DNA from: Lichenostomus cassidix
Taxonomy: Eukaryota > Chordata > Aves > Passeriformes > Meliphagidae
NCBI GenBank assembly: GCA_008360975.2
Contig: CM039184.1
Coordinates: 69,853,056 to 69,917,055 of the forward strand
Length of the DNA: 64,000 nucleotides
Direction of reading: 5' to 3'
Position numbers and translations under genes: made by a program. Under the pieces are notes generated by a model. The model was not told the origin of the DNA. It worked only from the letters and a program-made list of their open reading frames with translations, and did no database searches. This document shows positions 33,701-47,000 of this stretch, in pieces (the first letter of the stretch is position 1; every line of letters begins with the position of its first letter).

Positions 33701-36437
33701 AAAAGTGCTCTCCTCTGCAGGAAACCTACCTGCTTCTGTCCACACCCTGTTCTTCTAGAACACTTCTGCACTGATGTAACAGTTCAGAGAATAACTTTAT
33801 AACTCTACCAGCAATGGGAAGATCACTTAAAGCTGCATTTATCAGTGGGATGGTCAGAACTTCAGCTCAGATCACCCTTTCAATAATTTACAGGAATAGA
33901 CACCAAGTCAGGGTCCCTTTCTTTTGGCCAAACCAAATGCAAAAAGTAAATCTTCTGGGCAGAAGAGCCATTCTCTTTCAGGCTAAAATAGAGTTTAATA
34001 CTCAGTCCTGGAGTTTCAAGGTACCAGGACACAGAGCATCAGTTATCACAAGTGTTCAGCCAGTGGGAATTAGATGGGACTTGGGGAATATATTTAATTG
34101 TTGTGTTAAGGTCTTAAAGAAAATTTTGTCCTTCCTGAATATGTTTGCGTTTCTCAGATTTCCAGACAGGATTGGTCCTTTTATACTCATTGTATGCATA
34201 TAAAAACTCTAGTGAGATTATTAGCCTTGGTATTGCTTTAGCAAGGAGAATGAAGAGCTGTTTCTCACAAAAATGAAACTTCCTCCAACTGCTCTTCAGG
34301 GCTTGTTTCATCTTACACTTTCTGAGCTGCAACAGTCAAAGTTACTTGGAGCTTGTCACAAATTAGCAGAGCATTGTGGAACCCCTTGTTAGTATGGGAA
34401 GGAACAGATCAGGCCAGGTTCTGTGCTGATGGTAATTGCTCCTTCTCTGTTTGAAGTCAATGGCACTGAATTATTTCCTGATGACAGAGGACTCAACCTT
34501 TCATTTTTCTTTTGACACACAAGCATTGGTTATGCTGAGTGGAAATCTCATTTGTGAAGTTTTATAGAGCTGGGCTGAGACGCTTTGTATGCTAACACTA
34601 GAGATCTTATCTTGTATCCTTTTCTGTGGCTTCCACTGCAAAGTATAACCTCCTATTTCTATTATAGCCTCATACACTTTTTTGAAAAAACATCAGCAAG
34701 TCTTTTAGAAAGGAAGTGATGTCTCTTTCACTCATCTTTTGTCTCCATCCTTCACATGTAGTTTTCCCCATCACACCTCTATTTCTAGTGTGCAATCTTT
34801 TGTACTCCTGTTTGAATTTTCCATCTTCTTTATTTTCCTCTTTGATTCTGCTTCTGGATTCTCACCAGCAACCACATTCTCTGTTTTGATGCTCTATGAT
34901 TAGAGTTTTATTTCTAGTTATTATCTTGTATGTGAATTTTCGGAAAATATCTATTATCTGGAATTGCATCTAGTAATTTAAAATATTTCCATTTATATCT
35001 CCTCCCTTCTACCCTCTCTCTGTCCATCTTTCCCATAAAGATTCAGACATATTTGTTAATAATAAGTGAATATTTCTTGTACTTTTGCATATCCAGTTTT
35101 TTGCTTTATCTAGGTCAGGCATTTCACTGATTATTGAAGATATACTTTGTACTTATTGTATGGCAATAAATTAACAAAGAAGGTATTATTCTGTTTACCA
35201 TTTATATGTAGATTTTTCTGCATTTAAAACTGAGAGTTAATTATGAAATTCAATTTTTTCTGTCAAATTCTTGCAGCTTCGAGACTTCTTTGAAGACTAA
35301 TAATTGTCCAATTATAAAAATGGTGTTAATATAAGCAGTTTTCTGAAGGAAGTAAAGAGCTGGATTTCTGTAAGGGTTTGGTTAGAACAGTTTTATCTAG
35401 GGCACTTAACTGTCACCTGCTTCATGAAATTGTTCTGAGTTTAAAAAACATGACAAAAAAATATTTCCAAGGGAAGATAAAAAATTTAGATCAATTTAGT
35501 GATCTAACTCATAGAAATAGTCTGCAACCAATTTTATTGGCACATACTATGTAAGGATAAAGGAGAAGGTCCCTGAAGGGAGAGCAAACTTCAGTGCAGA
35601 GCTAAGGACAGCAGGTGTAAGTGGCACAGGGCAGCACTGGCATGGAAATTTCTTAAGCTCACATCATTTTCAACACAAAAATAAACATTTCTCAAACCTG
35701 TAAATCTACTCCCAGCATGACTGTACCCTCTAGAGCATGTGGTGCTTGGCATGCTTAAGCACTCTGGGTAGCTTGGGGCACCATCATGCACATCCAGACT
35801 GCATGGCAGCCGTGAGGTCCAACATTCACACACTCAGATTTTCAGTTTTTTGGTGCTTAAGCCTCAGCTGTTGTGTGATATCTACTGCCTCTGATGATGT
35901 GTTCAGTGCTGAATGAGGAAAAGGACAAAGACAACCAAGTGCTTATGCTCTTCCAGTACCTTTCCATAGTGGATACCCAGATAGTCAGTTCACTGCAAGA
36001 ATTATGGAGAAACTCACACTGTAAAACTACAGGAAAATTTAAATTATGGATTTGTATATGTTGATACTCACGCGATTATGGTCACATAAACTTGAGCGAC
36101 TTCAGTGAAATAAATTTCATTTATTGTGGCTTCTTGCATTTTAACAATGTTAAATAATAGCTGACCCAGATGAAGAAACCATCAAAAGTTATCACTGCCT
36201 TGAAATCAAACCATAAAAATGATCTGTTCCTAATAACTAGGATTTCTTCAAAGAAGATACTAGTCCTTAATCTTTTTATTTGCATGTATCTGAAGTTGTA
36301 CAAAGAATTTGGAGAGCATGTAGGCAAATGCAAACATGCATTTGGAGGCAAATGTGAGGCAATCGTCTTTGGTACTTAACAGCCATGGTTACATGAAGAG
36401 GTTGAAATGTGACAGATCACAGTGAAGAAATAACACA

Positions 36438-36483
36438 GAGAGGTATAAAAGAGAGGTATAAAAGAGAGGTATAAAAGAGAGGT
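36438..36483 (+). repeat. 13-bp tandem repeat with TATAAAA units (3.5 copies)
   Basis: Three identical copies of GAGAGGTATAAAA are followed by a half copy (GAGAGGT). Each copy includes a TATAAAA motif. Whether it acts as a promoter is unknown. Confidence 0.9.
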
Positions 36484-36728
36484 GGCCCAGTCCCAGTAAT
36501 GACAGCCTCATCCTCAGATAACCATATCTTACTGAGGAATGCATGCTCATTTTCCCCTCATATTTTCAAATTTATGAATGTATGACATGCTTGTTTATTG
36601 CCAAGTAATTGTCATCCAGATTCCTGCTTCAAGCCTCACTTTGTTACTTATGTTCTTATTTTAGAGGGAAACTGGTTTTTTAACAGTGAATGAAGATTAC
36701 TTCGTTTTCCAGTTTTTATTTTTCATAG

Positions 36729-36790
36729 GTTTTGATCCAGGAAAGCTACACATCAGTAGAATTGGTTTTGGATTCTCAATAGGAGGAGAG
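36729..36790 (+). other. 62-bp exon-like segment between consensus splice sites
   Basis: A pyrimidine-rich tract ending tttttatttttcatag precedes it and gtgagt follows directly. One frame is open across the segment (FDPGKLHISRIGFGFSIGGE). The GFGFSIGG string is reminiscent of a PDZ beta-2 strand, but 20 residues are too few to claim a domain. It may be an exon of an unannotated transcript or a chance pair of sites. Confidence 0.25.
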
Positions 36791-39700
36791 GTGAGTACCT
36801 CAAATCTTCTATTTTGTAATCCCAGAAACAAGATGGATTTGCAAGGAGAGCAGTGAGTTTCTAGAAAGTGAGTTCTATCTGCTGCACAATGTTGAGAACA
36901 GGACAGTCTTAAGTAGTAGAAAAAATAAGTTTATTTTTGAAAAAGTGATACTTCTGCTCCATTTAAATCCCATTTTATTTTAATTTCATGTGTCTTTTTG
37001 TGTCTGAGTGGTAGCTATACTTCTTCTTTCCTTTCTTTATTATTTTTTATTATTCACTCCTTGTTTTTGTTGTTCTTTCCCTCCCTCTGAAATTCAGTAA
37101 CTTTAGAGTAGTAGGAATGGAAATAAGACCTAATGAAGTGAATTTGGTCAATGACTGTGGTATGTCATACATTGTTTAATACAGAAGTATTAGAAGGTGG
37201 CCAATGTGATACCAAACTTTCTGAAGACACAAAAAGGATCTGAAGAAACAAAAAGTCATTGAACCTGCCTTTGTCATTAGAGAGATGTGAAGATTCATGC
37301 AGCATTTTTGTCTACTTAGCTGAATAACCATCTCAATGGCAATATAGTTTTGCATATTAAATAAATGTTAAGGATTCTCTCAGAGAAAATGTAGAAGTAT
37401 GAAATCATTCCTTAACCAGGCAAACACTTCAGAGTGTTTGATGAGTATCCTGTGTACTAGAGTTAGTAGACAAATGGTTAGAGGTTATCTGAGGGAAGAG
37501 TTGCTCTATAGGGGGAACTCCTAATTCACACACCTGCTAGGGGTTCTCTGAAGTCAACAGCATATCAGCAGGGATGATCAAACTAATATTGTTGGAGAAA
37601 TGAAGCTGTCACAGGAAATAAAGAAAAGTTCCCTCATAGGTCAGCAACTGTTTAAAAGATATGAAATAGAAGGTAGAATATATACTTGGTTGTGACAGGA
37701 GAAGACAGTTAGAAGTGAGATCCCTGTGCTATGCAGCATTATTCAAAAAATCTGGAAAAGGTATAAATAGGGAAATAGAGTTTGTGTATGATTTTTATGA
37801 TATGATTTTTAGACCAGATATATTTAAAGGTGACTGTCAAAAGTTTTGGAAAATTCTTGTGCTAACTAAATGGCACAGTGACAAAAATGCAGTGACAGTA
37901 ACTGTCATAGATGCAAAGCAATGTAAATGAAAAAAATAGACTCTGATAGTATCCAGGTAACTAGGGCTAAAGCTATCATGAACAACAAAGAAAGAGAAAG
38001 GTTCTTCATATGTTTTAAAAACCTAGGAAAGGGATGAAGTGAAACACAGATGTCTCATTAAAACTTTCAGTGCTTAAGAGAATCTGAAGTGAAACTTGAG
38101 TTTTGAGTGCATTTTTTTGGCTAATCCACTTACTCTTCACCTGTATGGTCATAAAGCTGGAGACAAGTTTTCTTCTTAATAAGGGTTCAACTCCAAGGAC
38201 AGAGAAGAAACTTTCAAAGCTGCATAAGCAGAAGCTGGGCTCCAAATTCACTGACTTCCAGGAGAGATGAAGTACCACATAAACATATGTGTCTTTATTT
38301 ACCTCCTCCCCGTAACCACCCACACAGAAACTAGCCTAGTTTCTTATCCACACAGTGTGGGCAGAGAATGGGAAAATAGCTCCTGAGAGATGCTCTTGCT
38401 CTCTCCTTGCAAGAAAGGACGTAAGCCTTGGCTGTTCCTAAGGTGCTCTGGCTGCAGCTGCTCAGAAACAAACCCAGGCTCTGCCCTGAAAAGGGAATGA
38501 CACATCCTGTGTGTGTCACAAGTGAAAACCTGGATCACATGTCTGGGTGCCAGCAGAGCCACAAACATCAGCCTCTCCTGACAAGACCTGTAATCTTCAC
38601 TTAGCTAATGAATACAGCTGAGGTTTAGCACTTTCCCCTCCTTACCCCCACCCCCAGACCGTCAGACTTCAAAAGGCTGAATTAGCTTCCCTGAGTTAAA
38701 CAACTTAGAATTTTGAGTCAAGCATTATCAAAACCTTCTTCAAAGATATACCCTAGCTTTCCATAACATGAAAATATGGTTTTACCCTTCAAAATGTATC
38801 TATACCTATCTAAAGCTGAATAACAGTTTTCTTTGGTTATCTATAGCTCATGGAAAAAAACCCTTTCATTTGATCTAACCCAATTATATTCAACACCAAA
38901 TACTTTATTTCAAGTATTTTTTAAATGAGGAAACGTTATCAGTAGTATCAAAGGACATTACAGTACAAAAACAGTTTCATGAGATTCAGTGATTTGATTT
39001 TGAAATTATTTTGCGAGTTTTTTCTAGATATTTTTAGCATTTAAAAATTGAATGACTACCCATTGTTATCAAATATTTTGCTCAGGAAAAGAAAGCAGTG
39101 GTTGTAAAATCTCACTGTATTTCAAACAGTTTCTCATCCTTAGAATCTACCATTAATAATAATTTTTAAAAAGATGAGATTTTATTCTAAGTTTCCACCT
39201 TGGGGGAGTTTTCTTTTTATCTTGGCATTGCAAACCTTTGAAAGAAGCATTTCGAATGGAAGGCATGACAGATCTTTTAAATGGAATATGCAGCTACTGA
39301 GCTCCACACTATAATTACTGTCATACTGAAGAAGGTTAAATATTTATGAAGAATGTGCTTTTTATCAGTCAGTCTAATTTTTAGACCTGAATTCTGTAAT
39401 TGCATTGAAATGCCAGTAATCAAAGGGGGGGTTCTTTCTTGGCAGGCATAAGATTTTCGCCAGTCTCATTTATTTGTGAAACGTGGCCAATATAAACAAA
39501 TTCTGTGTAGCTTTTTCCATTTTGGATCAAAATTAAAGTGAAACCAGTTATGCCAAATATCTTCTTAGGCAATGCCTGACTTTTTTGGGTTTTTTTTTTT
39601 TTTTCTCCCCAGAGATTTAAACTGGGCTTCCCTCCTTGATGTATATTGAGTTTTATATTTAGTCACATTGTTAATTTCTTCATCTCCAAATTTGTTTAGG

Positions 39701-42061
39701 CTAAATAGCAAAGCAATAATTAATCTTACAGTCTTAGTAGCATATTTTGCTATATTGAAATCATGCAATAAACTTCTGAATAGTTTCCTGACAAAATTTA
39801 CTTCATGACCCAAATTTCCCTGATGATTGCATTTTAATAAGTTTGTTGAAAGTATGTTCCAAACTGTGGTTTTACCAAGGTTATTACAGGCACCTTTTAC
39901 CTCATGTGGCAATCCTACAATAAAAATACTAATAAAAAAAAGAAATGAAAATATTCCTGTTTAGTAATTTGATTGATTCACATCAAGTCCCGTTATTTTA
40001 ATAGGACAGTTTTGTGCAAATTAATCTAGAATACTGGTCTAAAGAGATATAGTAGAAAACTTGCCCTAAAGGATGTACAGACTGTGATTTAACTAGCTAA
40101 TCAGGCTTTTAAAACTTCTGATGAGGGTTCTCCATCTGGAGAAGGAATGCATGGTGCTGAACCCACTCAGTCTGGAGAGGCTCCTCTTCTTCTTCACAAA
40201 GTGTTCTAGTCACTGGGAGGTGAGCTGGAAACTTACTCAATTACCACCTGCTTTTGAGATGGAAACTGCCTCAATTACCACCTAAGCAGCACATCCAGGA
40301 TGTGAATCCATTAATAAAATGAAAATAAATGTCTAAAGAACGTCAAGTCAGCCAACCCTCCAAATGTTTCCATTTTTTCTATAAACCAGAAAGGAACAGA
40401 GAGCCATGTAAAGTTGTATGGAAAGAATGCTACCTGCTGGCATTCACAGGATCCCTGCCACAGCACAGCTTTGTTCTTAGAGAAAACAAGTCCTCCTCAG
40501 TCCTGTGAAAGGTTTGCTCTTGTCCTTGGGAGGATGTCCTGGACTCTGCTGCCAGGAGAGCTGGAAAGTCCATCCTCACAGTAACAGAAGTGAGCACTCT
40601 GTAGTGCAGTGTTTTCTGATGGGCTACCCAGAGCAGCTTTCTATTAGCAGGGCAGGGCAGCCCTTCTGAGAGATGTAACTCTCCTTGTGCACTAAATAGG
40701 GAACCCAAGGGACAAAATTCTTGGGTGAGTTCCATTCAGTGAAGCATTTTTCATCCTAAGTAGGCCTAGCTTTTCACAACTTCCAGAAAATCTTGTAAGG
40801 GCTAAAAGTGTCAGCAAAGCTGAGTCATGAAGCATCTTGTACTTAAAATTAATTTTCTCTTTTTCATTTGATTACAATTTAAGTAGCTACTTAGAATTAA
40901 AAAAAATACATTTACAGAATGCATTTTCTTCTACTCAATCTGTAAAGCTTGGAATATAGACATTCAGAATTTGTTATAAATTTAGTATTGACTATTTATG
41001 ACTCTTTCAGAATTCAGTTTTTTTCGGTTGTCAACCTGAATGCAGAGTTAAAATGTTGCCTGGGAAATGGCAACAAGGTTGTTAAAGCAGTGCCTTAGAA
41101 GGTAGAACAATGACACAGATAAGGCAGCCTAAGGTTTATGACTTCAAAGAATTTTAGATATGAGTGGCTGCTGGGCTATTGGGAGACTAACTGGCTCAGT
41201 GTAGGCTGGAATGGGGTACTCTTCCTAGGGCTATGCCTGGGTTCAGCAGAGATCTGAAACTTCAAAGACTTTAGAAAAGGGGAGGGGGCATTAATAGATT
41301 AGGAAAGGCTATGAGGGATGAATCAATGGAAAGCTGACAGTCAGATTGCAAGAGACATGGGAAAATATCAAGTGTGGTGAGCTGAGTGGGGTGTTGGGTT
41401 TTTTTTTGCTTTGTTTTGTTTTGCTTTACTTCTGGAAATGAGGTTAGTTCAGTTCATGAGAAAATAAAAGTTTCACACAGTTCTGTATATGTTCCTACTT
41501 TTCTGAAATTCATGTTTCACTTCGTGTTTCTCAGGTGCAATCATATAGCTGTGAATTTCTGCATATGTTTAAGAAACAGTTATGACCAGTTGTGACTCAA
41601 ATAAACCCAGGGATAGGTTAAGCTGTGAATCCCACTAAAGAGAGATGGAATGAAGATCTAGCTTCTTTGATGTATATTCTTGAATGTCCAAAAGAAAGAG
41701 AGTTTCATATATCTATTAGTTGTGGCAGTGATGTCCACATTTTTTTCTCCAATATTACATTAAAAGAAGTGTGTAAATCTGAGTCTTCTCCTCAGTAAAA
41801 GCAGACTGACAACTGTCAAGATCATCATAGACCATTTAGATTGTGTCTGTTTTGTCCAGAGTGACCTTGTACAGAAGTTATCTGTGTTGGTAATGCAGAA
41901 AATTAAAACATTACATCATTTAACCTTTGTTATCCCTCTCTTAATTTTACTTTTTTCATCTATTCCCTATTCAGTAAATTTTTTTCTTGCAAAGCTGCTC
42001 TTCTGCATCCTTTGCTGTTTTATATTCACAGGTTCATAGAGGATTAACTTTGAGCTCCTTT
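36791..42061. other. gene-free stretch
   Basis: AT-rich DNA without a supported gene or repeat family. It includes T-runs at 39588-39604 and 41399-41425 and a near-duplicated 'ggaaact..ctcaattaccacct' at about 40226 and 40261. Confidence 0.45.
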
Positions 42062-42184
42062 TATATTGTGTTAATAGAATAAACACAATATAAACACAAA
42101 TTATATCTATATTGATATATAATAATATATATCAATAATATATTATTGATCAGCTTCTAGAAGGTGCAAATGCCACCTTCTAGA
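42062..42184. repeat. cluster of successive inverted repeats
   Basis: Four hairpin-forming units follow one another. TATATTGTGTT/AACACAATATA (11-bp arms, 42062-42092). ATTGATATAT/ATATATCAAT (10-bp arms, 42111-42136). A perfect 20-bp palindrome (42131-42150). TCTAGAAGGTG/CACCTTCTAGA (11-bp arms, seven-base loop, 42156-42184). The first three are AT-rich; the last is not. Confidence 0.85.
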
Positions 42185-42289
42185 GAAAGGTGGTCTCTTG
42201 TGGCTTTTTTTTTTAATTCCCTTAGTTTTGAGTTCAACACAATTTGAAGGGGCAATAAATGTTGAAAGAGTTTGCTACATTCAGAAAAG

Positions 42290-42725
42290 TAAACTCAGAG
42301 TAGAAGGGTCTTGAGGAGAAGCTTTATGACGAGCAGCTGAGGTCACTTGGTGTGTTGAGCCTGGAGGAGACTGAAGGGACACCTCATTGCAGTTGCAACA
42401 TCCTCATGAGGGGAAGAGGAGGCACAGGTACAAATCTCTTCACTCTGGTGCCCAGGACTCAAGGGAATGGCATGAAGCTGTCAGGGGAGGTTTAGGTTTG
42501 ATATCAGGAAAAGGTTCTTCCCCTGGAGGGTGGTTGAGCACTGGAACAGCTCCCCAGGGAAGAGGTCACAGCACAGAACCAAGCCTGACTGAGTTCCGGA
42601 AGCATCTGGACAAAGCTCTCAGGACAATCTCATGATGTGATTCCCAGGGTGTCCTGTGCAGGTCCAGGAGTTGGACTCAATGATCCTGATGGATTCCTTC
42701 CAACTCAGTATATTCTGTGAGTCTA
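42290..42725 (+). mobile_element. CR1 LINE 3' fragment
   Basis: The plus strand carries a clear CR1 3' end: 'aggggaggtttaggtttgatatcaggaaaaggttcttcccc', 'gagcactggaacagctccccaggg', then 'caggagttggactcaatgatcctgatggattccttccaactca' and the tail attctgtgagtcta. The 5' edge near 42290 is approximate. It is one of the better preserved CR1 pieces here. Confidence 0.9.
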
Positions 42726-43026
42726 GAGTTCCATGGTATTATTTCTACTAGGACAATATTGGTTTTGCTTAAAACATGCTAGCCTGATCTCCTTGTTCCT
42801 CAAAACAATTTCAGTGTCCTTGAAAATGCAGACATTATGGGAATAATATTTGAGGAGTTCGGAATAGGTAAACCATTAAATTCAAGTTTTAGCATTTGAG
42901 TGGATATCTCTAGCAAGTAGCTTGTCTGAAGTCTTTAACTTCAGTTACATGACTTCAAATATCACTGATTTGGAAGGCACTGGGAAGTCAGGGGCAAATT
43001 GCAGTAGTGATAAATGTTAGAATTAT

Positions 43027-43113
43027 ATATGATATGATGATATGATATGATAGATATGATATGACATTATGTTATGTTACGTTACATTATTATATATTAT
43101 ATATAATATAATT
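43027..43113. repeat. compound AT-rich microsatellite (gatat / gttat / tatat)
   Basis: Irregular gatat/gatg units (about 43027-43065) pass into gttat/gttac units and then a self-complementary tatataatata tract. Confidence 0.85.
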
Positions 43114-43971
43114 TACAAGATCTGAAGAAAAGCTGTTTGGTTCCAAAAATATCTTTGTAGGGATCCTTAGAGGAAAATCTCCTGATTCATTTCCAGAATC
43201 CCAATCTGATTTCATACTTAGGTAGTCACATAATTTTAAAGAATGATGGTGAGGTACCTGTAGGTTTTTTAATACTGTTCTGGAATCTGGCCTGACAACA
43301 TCCATTCAAGGATGTTCTAAATTACACTTAGCAGAAAACATAGTACCAAAAAAAAAATCAGCATTATGTGACTGATTTTGCAAGTAAAGCTGTAAAGATT
43401 TTTGTTGTACATCATCTGGATATCTGAGGTAATGTTGTCACAGACAGTCAGATGTTGTTTAAATCATCTTCATGATTTTTACAGCCAATCAGGGAGAATA
43501 GCAACAGAACATAATTTTTGCAAGCAGCACTGTGAATGGTATGACACATTGCATTGCATACTTTTTGAGAGAAGACATGAGGTACATCTAACTAGCAGGT
43601 ACATAAATTTTGAAATAATTTTGTGCCATTTTATTCAGGTGAGAAATTAACTTCTATTCTGATATTCACCTACAAAAGTCAATCAGAAGAAGGTTTTTTT
43701 ATTTTACAGGACTATTAACTATAGAATGGCAATTTACATTTCCTATATTTAATCTGCAGAACAGCAAATAGTCTATTGCCAGGTATATTCAATTACTCTC
43801 AATGATTTAATGAAACATTTCTAGCTCCTGCAAATGAAATATCTATATAGGCACTTCAAAATTATTGAAGAGTTTGATCCTTTTGGCACTTTATTATTTT
43901 ATTAACAAACATTTAAAATTTGTTATGTTTTATGTATTTTTTTTGCTTTCTTTGTTGTCTTTATTAGAAAA

Positions 43972-44015
43972 GAATAGTTCTTTTTCTATTTTTCTATAGA
44001 AAAATAGAACTATTC
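43972..44015. repeat. 44-bp near-perfect palindrome
   Basis: GAATAGTTC and its complement GAACTATTC flank a perfect AT-rich palindrome centred on TATA. Variants of the same words (agaactat, tagttctat) recur to about 44075, suggesting local amplification. Confidence 0.8.
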
Positions 44016-47000
44016 TATATTGGAACTAGAACTATAGAACTATTTCTATATTAGAAGAGTAGTTCTATATTTAGCTTAACTTAGCTAAGTCTATAAATCT
44101 AATAGTCATTGACCTTGTTGTTGCAGCATCTTTTTCTTCCTGCCTGCTATTTTCTTCCCTTTTTCATGATTTCTACAGAAGTAAGGCAATATAGCCCTTT
44201 TCCAGTGACAGCAAGGCTCACCTAAAGCTACAGTTTCTTTCATGGTGTTTTTTTTTTGCCAGATGACAAGTGACCTTAACATACACTCCACACAAACAGC
44301 ACCACCATGTCTCAATAAGACTTTTTTCTAATGATTTTGAGACGAAACCTCTATTGAGGTATGCAGTCAGGAATGTCATCTCAAGAAAGGAATCAGTTAA
44401 AATGTCAGCTTGTTGTATAAGAACTACTAACAACCACTTCTGAAGCTTTTGGAAGCTTGTGGAAGCTTTCACCTTTTCTCCTTGAGCTAACCTCCATTTG
44501 ATGGTAACATCACGTGCTCTTTTGAGGCCACCACTTGATCTAGACCAAACTGAGGGAAAAGAGTTGGAGATTCCATAGTATTCCTCTGGCTGTATTATAG
44601 GCAGAGCTGCTTGACTTTTATCTCTGAACATGTATAAGAATTATATAATAAAAACAAAAAAAACCAACAAAAAAAGAGAAGAAAAACTCTTAGCAACTTC
44701 ACATTTTTCTGACCTCTTATCTAAATTGCAGCTGACATCTGAGCATAGTCATGGCCTTGCTTTGCAGCTGATGAAAGTCTTTGTTCACCATGTCCATTGT
44801 GTGAGACTCTTACCAGATCAGCACAATCCTGCAGAAATGTTTTATTCAATAAAGGGCAGTGGCTGTGGCTTCTTCTGCTTTTCAAAATAGCATTTTAGCA
44901 TGCACACTCAGATTTCAAGGTATAGCTTTTTCTTCATTGTTCATGGATGTTAATAAATTGTTGGGGTATAATTAATGATTTCAAAGAAATGATGACTGTC
45001 CTTATGGCCCACATCTCATAATCCAATCTGCACTTGCTGCTTTGTCTTGTCTGCATATCTTGCCTGCATGAGCAAGTTGACATCTGCCTCAGTAACAACT
45101 TCTGCATATCCTTTTTGTTTTCTTCTGAAGTATGAAATGGAGAGAAGGAAACTTCCATTTCCTGAGGCATTCACTAAATAGACTAGAAAAGGCAAAGAAG
45201 CCTGGTAACTTCTTTACTGCTAGGCAAGCTCCAAGAAAGCCAGAAGAAAAATCTGTTTTCATTCTCTCCTTTATACTTGAATTACAGGTGTCAGAATATG
45301 GGTAATTTAGTAGAATTTTCTAGGGATATAAAAGAAAAATACACTACCAATGAACTATAACTGCTGGGACTGTCTGCATCCTTCTCCTGCATTTAACTTC
45401 ATTGTCTGTGTTGAGATAAATTGCAATGCAACATATCAAGTCAGCAACCTGTTGACTGTCCTGCTGGAAAATATGTAGAGTAGGCATGGTTTTAAATTAT
45501 CTCTGTAAAAGAGTGAACAAGTCAAGTCTGTGCAAGACAAGTTTATATAGCAACCATTGGATTGATAGGCAGTAGCTCAACAATGAATTGTGCTTCTTTG
45601 GGTGGCAGAGATTTTATGAAACATGGGTTGTTTTCATGAACACTTTGATTCTAGCTAATTTCTACATGATTTCCTGTTCTTGGAAAGATATCTAGCTCTT
45701 TACAACTCGGCTTGGAATTTTAAAAATACTTTTGTTCTCTCATACTGTTAGGCTAGTTTCAGAAAGTAGTTAAATAACTTTGGTATTCTTTTGTGGGACA
45801 AGAGAGGGAAGAATTTAGTTTCATTTTAATGAAGTACTTTATGTCATTTCAGAAATGAAGAAGAACTATGAAACAAATACAGATAATTTTTCTTTTCTTC
45901 ATCTCTTTTCCAATGACAAAAATTGTATGATATCAAAGTATGTAGGATTTAATGAACTTGTGTTAATACAAACAATTTGAGAGTTTGGCTTACCACCTGG
46001 AAAAGTCTAGTACAAGTCTAATATTTGTGTATTTTATCTGATTATTTGTGTTTCTTCCATTATTTCACTTGCTCTAATGCTAAATTCCTGTGATATGTTT
46101 GCAAATGTTCTATAGAAAGCAGAGCTGAGGTGTCTCCCTTGCCTTCTGGTTGTCTCTTTTTAACTTTTGCCTATGGAGAAAACAAGACTTCAGAAAAGGG
46201 TACCTAAGCTACAGGGACCTTTTTACTTGAGATAGCATAAACAGAAAATTGATATTACCTAACTGAGATGGTGTTTGGTGTCTTTAAAGATGAGAAAATT
46301 TTATTTGATTACTTCAGTTTGTACATATTTAAAATGTAGTATTTTTTTCTTTGGTTGTTGACTGCTCACTTTGGGTTTTGGTTTTTCCTATGTGTGTTGT
46401 TTGGGTTGTTGGGTTTTTTAAGAAGGTAGAAGCTATTTCCCTGTGACAATATTCAAAAAGCCTACAGGAGGCTATCAGAGCCCTAGCCCATAAAAAGGAT
46501 CTGGTGCTTTATGAAGTTGCTTTTGAAAATACCAAAGGTTACCTTTCTGCATTTCCAAATACCTTTAAATATACTGTAGGTTTTGTCTATGGACCTATAG
46601 CTTTATCTCCCTTTCCTCAGATGATTGTTTGGAGGACAATGAGTTTAGTCAGTGCATCTGAGAGCAGCACAAGATAACAATCCTGCTGATTAGAAAAAAG
46701 ATTTTCCCAATTATTGGTATTTTGTTTCAAAGTGATCAATAATTGCATATCCTTTTAGAACAGGAAAGAGTTTTTTGGTAATTCTTTTTCTGGATCGTTG
46801 CACCCATCAAATATTCAGTTATAAATATAGAAAGCTGTGGCACAAATCCTTTGTGAAATTGGCTAAGGGTGGTATTAAAAATGTCTCCTTCAAAAACAGG
46901 AACTATCTTAGACCCTCTACCCTTTGTTGGCAAACAGACAAAACACTAAGGATTGGATGGAAAAGCAAAAATGGAATGGAAAACATAACCCATTGAAAGA

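Larger units (their letters stand above)
28325..36437. other. gene-free stretch with simple repeats
   Basis: No supported gene. It holds a 20-bp duplication (29771-29810), a hairpin plus T-run (30660-30705), a (TTCC) run (32506-32522) and a T-run (about 32907-32925). Open frames of 166 codons (minus, 33271-33771) and 129 codons (plus, 33814-34203) match nothing I know. Confidence 0.45.

Noticed and set aside
33271..33771. 166-codon minus-strand frame
   Set aside because: No recognisable domain, signal peptide or splice context. A frame of this size can occur by chance in 64 kb.
44218..44631. 137-codon minus-strand frame
   Set aside because: No homology I recognise, no start context and no clear exon boundaries.
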